Below, one piece after another: positions 10,241 to 19,986 of a stretch of DNA of 64,000 nucleotides (position 1 is its first letter; the number at the start of each line of letters is the position of its first letter). Below the pieces are notes generated by a model. The model saw only the letters and a list, made by a program, of their open reading frames with translations. It had not been told where the DNA came from and did not search any database. The DNA comes from Microstegium vimineum (taxonomy: Eukaryota; Streptophyta; Magnoliopsida; Poales; Poaceae): the NCBI GenBank assembly GCA_022036555.1, contig CM039120.1:10826179-10890178 (forward strand). The letters run 5' to 3'. A program made the translations under genes and the position numbers.

Positions 10241-12540
10241 TGAAAATGAAACTGTAAGTAATAGAACAATTTGTTCATTTAATTGAAAGAAGTATAGAAC
10301 AATCCATTCTCATGCATGAAGACTTAGTATTTTAACTGAACTAAATTTACAGTGTGCAACTCACACTTCTGAAATTGTAGCCTTAAAATTGTTAGCAATT
10401 AGCACAGAGTTCGCACATGCCCTCTTCATGTGCACATGTGCATTAGTATGAGATATGTATTAAAAAAGAATGGTCCAGTATGTGTCGTAACCACTGCGCA
10501 TTATCATTAGTGAATATATGTTGTGAATATACACTCTAAAGACAATATCAGTGTTGTAAATGAAGATGGAGAAAGAAAGTTTATTAGTCTATTGTACACA
10601 CCTGTAGAAACTGAAACCTGCAGCTAATTCAGTGATACCTTTTAGTGATTCATGATGACTCATTTTAGAGAGTATAGGTTTCTACAAAGGTCATGAAACC
10701 CAACCAAATGAATCCCAGGGTCATCAATATCTCCTCATTGAGCAGCTAAATCTGAAGACACCCTTCTTAAACACTACTAAGTCAGCTGGTAGATCTATTT
10801 TTCTGGGAAGTGTAGATTAACATAGAATTATCAACTAGTTTGTCTGCATTTACTTTTTTAAAAAGAACTATATACTTTATGCTCATGTCGCAATATACGT
10901 TTTTGAAATCACTCTTTAGTATCTACATACAGAACTGTCGATGAGGGCGTGCGGCGATGGAAGTCATGGAACAGAGACTCCAAATTAATCAATAATTTTT
11001 TCACAAATTTCATGGAACAGAGACAATCCATTCAGGCTACGTTTTAATTGTGTGCAAACAACAAACAAGCAAGCAATAGGAGGGAAATGGTTGATTTATG
11101 ATCAAACACTTCACATCTGCATCGCCTGAATTTCAAGCACCTGAGTAATAGCATATCCCTAACAAAACATATGATAGACAAAGCATAATTTAACAAAATA
11201 GGGGTTGTGGCAAAGCTAGGGAGAATACTGCCTAGGATTCAGAGTCCTGAACTTAACTCACAGCAGTTGCTCACAAAATATAATGGTGAACAGAAAAAGG
11301 CTGGTTGTAGCTATTGGTGATTAGCAAAAGTGAAAAATAACCGAGACAATTAACTTTAGAAGACAAGTAACTTTATAAGGCGTCATGTTTGTTAACTTCC
11401 TTTTTTTATTTCTTATTACTTCTAGGTTTTGGTTGAGAAAATGGTCTGCAATCCATCCAAATCTCATAGAGTTCTTCAACTCAAAGGGGGGAAATGTCCT
11501 TACCTTCTTCTTGGATGAGCATGCCAGTGCCCATTCACCGCCTTCGCGCACGACACCGGACCCTTCTTCTTGAGTCCGCCGGAAGCTTCCCCTTTGACGC
11601 CCCATTTCACACCCTGAGCGGATGAGACCTCGCCCTTACCATCTCTCATGGGGCCCTTCTTCTTCAACAAGGTTGACGCATCCCCTTTGCCGCGGTTTAT
11701 CCCCTTCTTCAACAAGGCCCTTACCAACCTTTTTAGGGACCAGCCATGTAATTTATTCAAAGAAAAGATATCATAACCAATCATGGCTTTAAGAACCACC
11801 ATACTGAGACAAATCTAGACATCAAAGCCATTGGGGTCAGCTCTACTTATCATGAGAGGCATACAAGTGACATAAACCCGCAAGGAGGAAGAAGGATCAC
11901 ACTACGATCCTTCAAGCTTACCATAAGCACCTTCGGATAGACTAGTGTGTAGAGACTCATCCTAGAGACCGACAGTGAACTCGTAAAGCTTTTGGAAGCC
12001 GAAACGATCCACGGATCAAGGATTGTACCGATCATCAGGGAAACTTGAGATCTTAGCATGCATTTTTCATTTCATCCATGTCAGGAAGATAATCATGTTT
12101 TCTTAGCACTATTATCATCATTATAGAAATAATACGAGCATAATGGTTTTCTTGACCACTATCATCATGAACCTTTGAATCAAAAAATTTGTGGTTATGA
12201 AGCAACATAGCACTTAGACTAACATATTATAAAAAATGAATAAATATAATATCATAAAAATAAACATAAATAATTTATATAAAGCTGGTTTCAAGTATTC
12301 TTTACATATACTTGTGATGCATATTATACAAACAATTTAAAATTTGTTTCACTCTTTTTAAAAATGTTTTAAACACTTTTAGAAAAAACAATATAATTAA
12401 GTTAATAAAAACAATATACCAGAAAATGAATATATTTTCCTGCCGCGGGATAAATTGCCGCCCCAACCAGGCACCCACGTGTGATTAGCGTCAAAATCGC
12501 ATCCCTTAACCTCCCCACCTCGCATAACCTCCCCACTTCC
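10241..12540. other. Spacer inside inner CACTA
   Basis: Mostly AT-rich DNA. Short ORFs at 11321-12059 lack domain signatures and codon regularity. No gene, repeat array or RNA signal could be supported. Confidence 0.45.
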
Positions 12541-12544
12541 TAAT

Positions 12545-12860
12545 CCTAATTCATCTGGCCACCGTGAGGTGATGGGGTGTTGCGCCGCCTGACGCTGGTT
12601 GCTGCGCCACCTGATGCCGGCTGCTGCGCGGGAGGGTGATCCACGACATCGCTAGTACCTGTGCCGCCGCCGTCGATCCACCATCCACGGTCGGCGCAGG
12701 TGCTGGGGTGCTGCACCGCCTGACGCCTCCTGCTGCGCGGGAGGGTGATCCACAACATCGCTAGGACCTGTGCTGCCGCCGTCGATCCACCATCCACGGT
12801 CTGCGCAAGGTACACTGCCATCCACGATCTTCCTGCTCCAGCTAGTGCCGGCCGCCATCG
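12545..12860. repeat. GC-rich imperfect tandem duplication, ~109 bp
   Basis: The block beginning CTGCTGCGCGGGAGGGTGAT at 12621 recurs at 12730 (period 109) with a few substitutions. A third, shorter partial copy lies upstream of 12621. The minus-strand ORFs here are by-products of the repeat. Confidence 0.8.
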
Positions 12861-14154
12861 GATCCCCCGCTAGTTTACTGTCTTTTCTGATAGGTTGAGA
12901 GGTGTTTTGTTTCTATCAACCCAAGGAAGCATTTTAGAGAAAGCCATTTTATATTAAAGCTACCTGATCAAACATTGCTGAGAATAGACAGATGCACTGA
13001 TGCACTATCCTGAAACAATACTTGCTTTGAACTGTACAAAGTCTAATATGCTTTTGCGTGTTTTTGTGTATGAAAATTGCAATATATATGTCCACCGTCT
13101 TTCTTTATTATTTTCCCCTTGTTTTATGCATGTTATGAGTAAATGTTTAGCAAATATTTGTTCTTTGTACATTTCTCAATCATATAACTGAGTGAATTTT
13201 AGTCAGTAAGTAGCATTTCTGCAAACCTTGTTAATTGCTAGGTGCTTTGCTATTCGTGTGATTTTTTATGAGCATTGTTATGCCTTTTTTATAAATTATT
13301 ATTTGCATTTGGTAACTATTCCCTTTCCTCTTGGTTCTCTAGGTCGACCTCTTGCGGTAGATCATTCTTATCTCCTCTTCATACCACAAGTGATTGGTGA
13401 GTACCATCTATATCTGCCGTCATTCTTTATGATTTTTCCCCTTGTTGTATGTACGTATTCAGTAGGTCCTCTGATTAAGATAATGGCCACAGTATCTATT
13501 TTTGGATGCAAGCGATGTGGTGCACCATACATTCAAGATAATATATGTGTTGTATTCTTTTTTGGTTCATTGCCTCATAGTTTCAAAAATTAATTTATGC
13601 AACCTGATTTGTTTCAATATTACACATGCCCAAATTTTTCATCATCACTAGTGTGGAAGGAGTATTTCTACAGTTCACTTGGTTTTCTATACTACTTGAA
13701 TGAAAAGTACTACTGTTTATTCATTTCTTGCAGAGTATGACATCCATTAAATGTCTAGCAAAGAATGGTTCTTTGTAAATTTCTCAAACATATAACAGAG
13801 TGAATTTCAGTCAGTAGCTAGCATTGCTAATGCACCGGCAATCTGCTTAGTTCAATTTGCACTCCATTTATAAAAACTTATTGATTGCTAGGTGGTTCGC
13901 TGTCCATGTGATTTGCTACTGCAACCTGCAATGTCTGCCTATTTTAGAAGGTCGTATTGAACCTGTACATAGTCCAATATACATTTGCCTATTTTTTATG
14001 AGAATTGCAGTATGAACAGTTTGTTTCATCCTTGAAATTTGTTGAATGAAATTCATAATTTTTTTTATCTCTTAACTGACAATGCAATATGACAAGACAA
14101 CTAACATGTTTATATTATATTTTCTTGATCTCCCATATATAAGCAGAATCAATC
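12861..14154. other. Presumed promoter and leader region of TNPA-like gene
   Basis: AT-rich DNA with a direct repeat. The stretch 13139-13270 (TAAATGTTTAGCAAA...) recurs at 13749-13920 with about 80-90% wording match, 610 bp apart. ORFs at 13000-13593 have no signature. Splice-like sites (TTGCAG, CTCTAG) suggest transcribed leader introns. Confidence 0.45.
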
Positions 14155-17100
14155 ATGACAAGAGGACTTAGAAGATTGAGGAATTTGAACATTGATGGAC
14201 ATGGTGCAGAACATGTCCAGGAGGAGCGCGAACATGTAGAAGATGAGGAGGAGCGCGAAAATGTATAAGATGATGAGAACAATGAAAGTTTGCAGTCTCC
14301 TGATATTGATGGTTTATCAGGCCGCCTACCACACCAACCTAGAAGTCCAAGTTTTTATTTTTTTATGCTTGTATATATTAAAAAATGTGAAATCTTACAT
14401 TTTTCATATATGCAGGGCCAAATGGAGAGGTGGGACATATTATGGGGGAATTCACACTAACAAATTTGCTAGCATTACAACGAGGAAAGGTAATTGTAGG
14501 GACAGATGAAAACGGTTGTCCCAAATGAAAGGTCAGCCTCAATTCTTGGGCAGCATCTTGGCCATGTAGCAGAAAGCCCAACCTTAGCTCCTTTAGACAT
14601 CCCAAGATTTGACAATCGCAGGTTTGATTCACACAAGGAACAAATAATCAAGGATGTTGAGGTAATTTTCTTAATTATCAGTGCAAGCAAGTACCTCTAT
14701 GTTTCATCTAAGTAGTAACATTTACCTTCCTCTCTACAACTAAAGTTTTCCTTCCCAAGGCCAATGATACATCTTACAAGGGACTGGATCCTAAGGACAG
14801 TTAATAATAGGTGGAGAGCCTATAAATCTAAGCTGAAGAAGCGATACTTCAATCGTGATGAGAGAACTCTAGAAGAAATCATAAGAGAGAAGCCACTAAC
14901 GACTAATGGACATCAATGGAGATCTCTTGTTGGAATTTGGTGTCAAGAACAACATAAGGTGCCATCTATATATTTACTCAATGTTTACATCAATTTTTAA
15001 TCAGGGAATGTAACGTTTCTTGATCGTTGCCTGTCTTTATAGAAATTATGTGCCACGAACTCTCGTTGTGCCAAAGAACAGAAGACTGCACACACAACTA
15101 GGAGAAAAAGCCATGCTAGACTTTTAAAGGAGATGGTGATAAATATTCATCTGCTGCTATTTGTTACATTTTACTATCATCTACTGTTTATTCAAATGAA
15201 ACCAAAATAACTCAATTTTGTGCAGGAAACTACAAATAAAAGAAAGGTGCATAGGATAGAACTATGGGAGGCAGCTCATAAAAAAAAGAATGGCAAATAC
15301 ACTACTGAAAAAGTGGACACACCGATGGTACATACATCTTCTTGAAAAAGTGAATTATGCTTGATCTATATATTAATTTACAACCTGTAAATTTCCTATA
15401 TACTAATTTGAGTAGGCTGCATCTTATGAGGAATTAAAAATAAGGAGAGGGAACAACGGTGGTAATCGTCTTTCATCTAGAGATTACAATGAAGTGTTCA
15501 ATGATTTTGTTGCCAAGGATTTGAAAGCACGGGGGTACTATGATGATAAGTACTGGAGTCAAGTACATGTTTCTCAAGGTTTGCCTTTTGTTACTCAAAC
15601 TGAGGGAGAAAGAATGTACCAAGAGAAAGTAGATTCAATGGAAAATAAGATGGAATGCATGAGTGATTTCATGAAGTACATGGTGAAATTTATGTCAAAA
15701 AGGTATCCAAAAGATGATCTTGTAAAGGAAATGGGAGCAACTTTACAAGAAGAGGTACGATTACATTGAACCATGCACTCCTCTTTCACTTTCTCTATCT
15801 CTATCTGTGTGTCTCTCTGAAATAAGAGCTAATTTTTTCAACCTTGTGTTGGTTCATATTTTCAGGCACCTTATAGTTCTGACCATGACTATAGTAATGA
15901 TGACATCCCTAAAGACTCAGATGCTGATGTGGACTCTCCAGCAAATGAGGTGCGGGATACCTAATTAAACTTTAAATATGATTAGCTTACTATAATAGTA
16001 TTTAAGTGCTTGTTAATGGCTTGTAGAACTTGGTTCAGCCTGAGCAGCAACAACAATCTGTACGTTCAATTCCTGGAAGAATTGAAGTCCATACATCAAC
16101 ATCACGTGAGCAAACAGCTTCAAAGGTATGTTACAAAGGCCTACTCCATTTGTATCAGATTGCTTGTACTCTGAAGTAGCTTGAAGGGATCATAGATATC
16201 TTGTAGTTTTCTTTGTGGCCTCATGTTCTAGTGCAATGACAACATTTGAATCAGATTGCTTGAACTCTGATGTAGCTTCAAGGGATCATAGATATCTTGT
16301 AGTTTTCATTGTGGCCTCATGTTCTAAAGAGCTGACACAAATTTACTTGTAGGAGACACAACCTGATGGCAATGTAGTCACAAATTCATCATGTGATCCC
16401 ATAATGCACAACATGGTAAGTACATATTGTTCCCACTAGAGTTGCAGGTCTGCACCACCGTTCAGGCCTATATGTGTTGATTATTATGGGAAATTTTTTG
16501 ATAGTGTTGTGAATTGTTTACTAAACCTACTGAACCAATGATGGGAATTGTTTCTACCACAAAATCTACATTTATGTCATGGATGTATTATCTATGTGAA
16601 ACAAACTTGGATCAGTTATTTTGCTGGAATTGTTTTTAATAGACTTATTTACTGAGCCAATCCCATGGGCTAGATTGTATTTTTACATACTTCACTAGAA
16701 TTGTTTTTCCCAGACTTATTTACTGAACCAATCCAAGGGTTAGATTGTATTTTTGCATTGAATAGTTTGCTTCATAGCAGTCATATGCTGCTCTTCGCCT
16801 TCTTCCCAGACTTGTTTACTGAACCTGCTGATAGTGTTGTTAGTGCATCCAGTTTCTTTTATTCAACCTTTCTACCTGATTGTTAGCTTCATTAGTTTTG
16901 TTAGTGCTACCACCTCTGTAGGTTTAGTAATCAGTTCCATCTTTTACCTTTCTTGTTAGCAACTCTCTAATCTTTATATTTTTCTTTTTCCATATTAACT
17001 AAGCTAAACTATGCCTACAGGAGGCACAACCTAATGGCAATGTAGTCACAGATTTGTCATGTGATCCCATATTGCACAACATGGTATGTCCCAGTTGATA

Positions 17101-17715
17101 ATGTAATATTATTTCATTGATATATAGTGGCTGAAACTGATCAAGTGACACTACGTTTTGTTGTTTTGAATAATGTCTATTATAGAAAACTCGAAGAGTT
17201 AAAGCTTCTAGCACGAGCATACCAGAATCAGTATGTGGTTTTATTTATCTAATTTCTTTTGAAATCATGCTATAGTTATCACTTCGAAGATGACATATTA
17301 ATGTTTTGTAATTTGTAGAGACAAGAGGAAGTCTATCTTATTTAACTGATAAACAAAGACAGAGTTGTTGCCAAAGGGAAGTTAGTGACTACTGATAGCC
17401 AGAGAGAGATTTTGGGAGCAAAGCTTGGACCAGAATATTGTGGGGTTAATGTTCAAAGACTTGAAAATGTTGAACGTGGCGATATTGGAGATGAGGACAT
17501 ACCTAGACCATCTGATCAGATTCATACACTAATTGATGCTGTTGGCCGTGTTATTGCTGTAAGTTTGATTTTTTTCATTTAAAATAATACATGTGTTTGT
17601 GTCATCTTCAGAATGAGTTATTCATCTAACACATGCTCCATTATAGGTAAACAAAGCTAGAAGTTCATCTCGTACCCGCAAGAAGGTGGTACCTGCCACA
17701 CGTGGACAAAGCTAG
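14155..17715 (+). pseudogene. TNPA-like / Ptta-En-Spm transposon protein gene, 13 exons
   Basis: In En/Spm, TNPA binds subterminal repeats and assists TNPD. Exons read by eye: 14155-~14350, 14416-14661, 14760-14958, 15043-15135, 15226-15327, 15416-15754, 15866-15949, 16027-16125, 16353-16415, 17021-17083, 17186-17230, 17319-17558 and 17647-17715. All later introns have GT/AG ends. The plant transposase (Ptta/En/Spm) signature lies in exons 3-6 (NNRWRAYKSKLKKRYF, then CATNSRCAKEQKTAHTT, then RIELWEAAHKKKNG). Exon 6 ends in a coiled-coil-like stretch. Lesions: TAA at 14266-14268 and at 17343-17345, and a one-base frameshift near 14518. Exons 9 and 10 are duplicates. The stop is at 17713-17715. 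Confidence 0.8.
16147..16330 (+). repeat. Intronic ~105-bp tandem duplication
   Basis: The stretch ATCAGATTGCTTG...GGCCTCATGTTCT occurs twice in a row in the intron after exon 8 of the TNPA-like gene, with few differences. Confidence 0.85.
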
Positions 17716-18107
17716 ATGGAAGCAAAGTACAATTTACAAAGTGAATAGTATAGGCTTTAGTCATTAAAAAAATATTAAGTAATATTTTTGTGATATTGGC
17801 ACGTTTTTCTATGCTTCTTTGTGAACATAGTTATCTGTTGAGTAATGGAAATGTTGGCTATTGAGTTAGATTCTTCACATTGTCAAGGCTGAATTCAATA
17901 TATTCATGGTTTACTTCTTGATATAAATCATATTCAAGATTCTACATTCATCTTCAAGCATTATATTTATATATAAAATGAAAACAAATAGTATTTGTTG
18001 TTGGGACGTATTAAAGTGTTACAATATAACATGTGTAATCAACTACACACAACATATTGATGTATGAACAAAATCGTTTCAATAGGTATTAATACACATT
18101 ATGACAT
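17716..18107. other. 3' flank of TNPA-like gene
   Basis: AT-rich 3' flank grading into subterminal repeats from about 17990. No gene is seen. Confidence 0.5.
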
Positions 18108-18245
18108 TACTATAAACGTATCGCTATGTGTAGACACACAATAAAGATGTGACTACAAACGTATCGCTATATGTAGACATACAATAAAGATGTGACTACC
18201 AACGTATCGTTATGTGTAGACACAAAATAAAGATGTGACTACAGT
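18108..18245. repeat. 43-bp tandem array in right subterminal region
   Basis: CGTATCGCTATGTGTAGACA starts at 18117 and recurs at 18160 and 18203, so the period is exactly 43 bp over three full copies. It contains the GTAGACACA core also found at the left end. Confidence 0.9.
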
Positions 18246-18298
18246 GTTGTTTCTACTTTTGTTAACACCTGTTAGGCGTTACTATAAAACGTGTCATC

Positions 18299-18372
18299 TG
18301 CCACGTCACCTGTCCACGTCAGCTACCACGTCACCTACCACGTCACCTTTCCATGTCACCTTTCCACATCAC
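18299..18372. repeat. CCACGTCACCT 11-mer cluster
   Basis: Six to seven near-tandem copies of CCACGTCACCT with variants (CCATGTCACCT, CCACATCACCT). It lies within the right subterminal region and contains ACGT cores of the type bound by plant bZIP factors. Function is not shown. Confidence 0.8.
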
Positions 18373-18743
18373 CTACTACATCGTCTCTATACTCCTTAAT
18401 GCATAATATTGCGTTACTACTAAACGTTACTATAATAGTCGACACGAATTGTGAATGTATGTACAAATTGTCTCTACATGTTTTCACATGTTTTGAACCG
18501 TTATTATACGACGTACCAAAACTAGTAGACACGTGTTATATACACATCTATAAAAGTGTATCAATGTGTTTAGACAGACATGTCATGTGTCTAGGAAACG
18601 TCTATTCATCTAATATGCATGCTTACACAAATCGTTTCTACGGAGCCTGACACGGTCCATGCAAAGACGTTTATAACATGTTTTCATAAAACATGCCTAC
18701 ATTTCTATAGAGACGAATTAAAGCGTGTCTAATGTCAAAAAAA

Positions 18744-18772
18744 CGTAGCTACAGGGGGGTTTTGTAGTAGTG
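18744..18772 (-). repeat. Right terminal inverted repeat of inner CACTA
   Basis: Read on minus it begins CACTACTACAAAACCCCCCT and matches the left end except for a G/C change and one extra A. Confidence 0.92.
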
Positions 18773-19804
18773 TCAAGGTGGCGTCATCCGAGACGTCATC
18801 AACCCTTGGGGGCTCCTCCGCCCTGCCCGAGCCAAGGTGGCATCATCCGAGACGTCATCAACCCTCGGGGGCTCCTCCGCCCCGCCCGAGCCAAGGTGGC
18901 GTCAACCGTGACGTCGTCAACCCCCGGGGGCTCTTTCGCCTCGCCCGAGCCCAGGAAACGTCATCCGTGACATCCCTCGCCCTCGGAGATCTCACCACCA
19001 TCCACAGCCTAGGGTGCCCTAGCCCATATAGTCAAAAGGTCCACAGTCTCCTCCGTCCTCAGGCATGGGGCTTAAGCATGAGTCGCCATGCCGACCTCTG
19101 TTCACCCTGCGGTACAAGGTCCTGTGCTGCCTAATCGACGACTTATGCGCGTTACATCCACGCCATGTCTCCGACGGACACCCCAACAGGGATTAGGGCG
19201 TCATCAGCCCTGTACAACGGAACGCGGGGGTGCCTGGTCCTATGCGACAACCTCCGCCCATGCCCAGAAAAGGGGACAACAGGGTTCCCGGTCACAAGGT
19301 GCATGACTATAGCGCAACATGGACGAACATGACTCGGACATGTGTCTAGTGGCGCAATCTTCCTCAGGAAGGAAGATAGGATGAAGACAAAGCCCTCCCT
19401 CGGCAGCAGCCCAAGTCGGGCCCATGATCATCCCCTCTCTCTACTGTACTCCTCCATCTCTCCCTACGTATAAAGGGAGGGAATGGACCCTCAATATAGC
19501 TCTCTCGACATCCCAACATTCATTCACACACACTCAAACTCGCACACACACGAGCACACACCAGAACTAAGAACCTCATACACACGAGACCTGGGAAGGC
19601 GCTTTCCTCACTCACCAAAGCTTGTAGCTCCCCTCTACGAGCTCTCCACGCTCGGTAATACGACCCCGCAACACACTGGACGTAGGGCGTTCGTGCCCGA
19701 ACAAGTAAAAACCTCTGTGTTCTCCGAGCGTAACCATCTGAACTCCGACACGCTTAGAAATTTACTCGTTGGCCGTCTAGACCCCGCCATTTTAGACACC
19801 GATA
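18773..19804 (+). mobile_element. 5' LTR of gypsy-type element, right piece
   Basis: The LTR resumes after the CACTA with TCAAGGTGGCGTC, the continuation of the interrupted minisatellite. It carries a TATAAA at 19469-19474 and ends TAGACACCGATA at 19804. The last bases differ from the 3' LTR by one transition (CCGATA against CCGACA). The ORFs here are shadows without family signatures. Confidence 0.92.
19469..19474 (+). promoter_or_regulatory. LTR promoter TATA box (5' copy)
   Basis: TATAAA in CGTATAAAGGG, about 335 bp before the LTR end. The same site is conserved in the 3' LTR at 30093-30098. Its position fits the U3/R boundary of an LTR promoter. The copy in the 5' LTR would drive gag. 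Confidence 0.65.
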
Positions 19805-19825
19805 GTTGGCGCGCCATGTAGGGGA
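19805..19825 (+). promoter_or_regulatory. Probable primer-binding site of gypsy-type element
   Basis: GTTGGCGCGCCATGTAGGGG directly follows the 5' LTR. A TGGCGC-type start is usual for primer-binding sites of grass Ty3/gypsy elements. I did not assign the tRNA. Confidence 0.6.
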
Positions 19826-19986
19826 CCTTTGCGTGTCACCCGTATTTTTGAGTTTCGGATGGCTGATCGTCGCGTTGATTTCGCTCCGGGCTCCATTGTT
19901 CGTTTTGGTAGCCTGGACTTCCAGTGCCACGGGCACGGGGGTTGACCTAGCTCTCCGTCGCCCTACGATACCCTCCGAGGTAGCCA

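Larger units (their letters stand above)
3478..18772. mobile_element. Inner CACTA (En/Spm-type) DNA transposon, 15.3 kb
   Basis: Both termini start CACTACTA and share the inner motif CCCCCCTGTAGCTACG (3478-3505 and, inverted, 18744-18772, with a one-base indel). The 3-bp duplication TCA flanks it exactly (3475-3477 and 18773-18775). Subterminal repeats built on ACACG/CGTGT motifs fill 3510-3990 and 17990-18740. Two transposon genes diverge from the middle: tnp2 on minus (4467-8318) and a TNPA-like gene on plus (14155-17715). Both contain stops or frameshifts, so this copy could only move with help from another copy. Confidence 0.93.

Noticed and set aside
11321..11802. Overlapping minus-strand ORFs
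   Set aside because: Short, low-complexity Lys/Gly-rich frames with no splice support and no recognisable homology.
18108..18372. CRISPR-like array
   Set aside because: Adjacent units without distinct spacers in a eukaryotic transposon end. These are tandem repeats.
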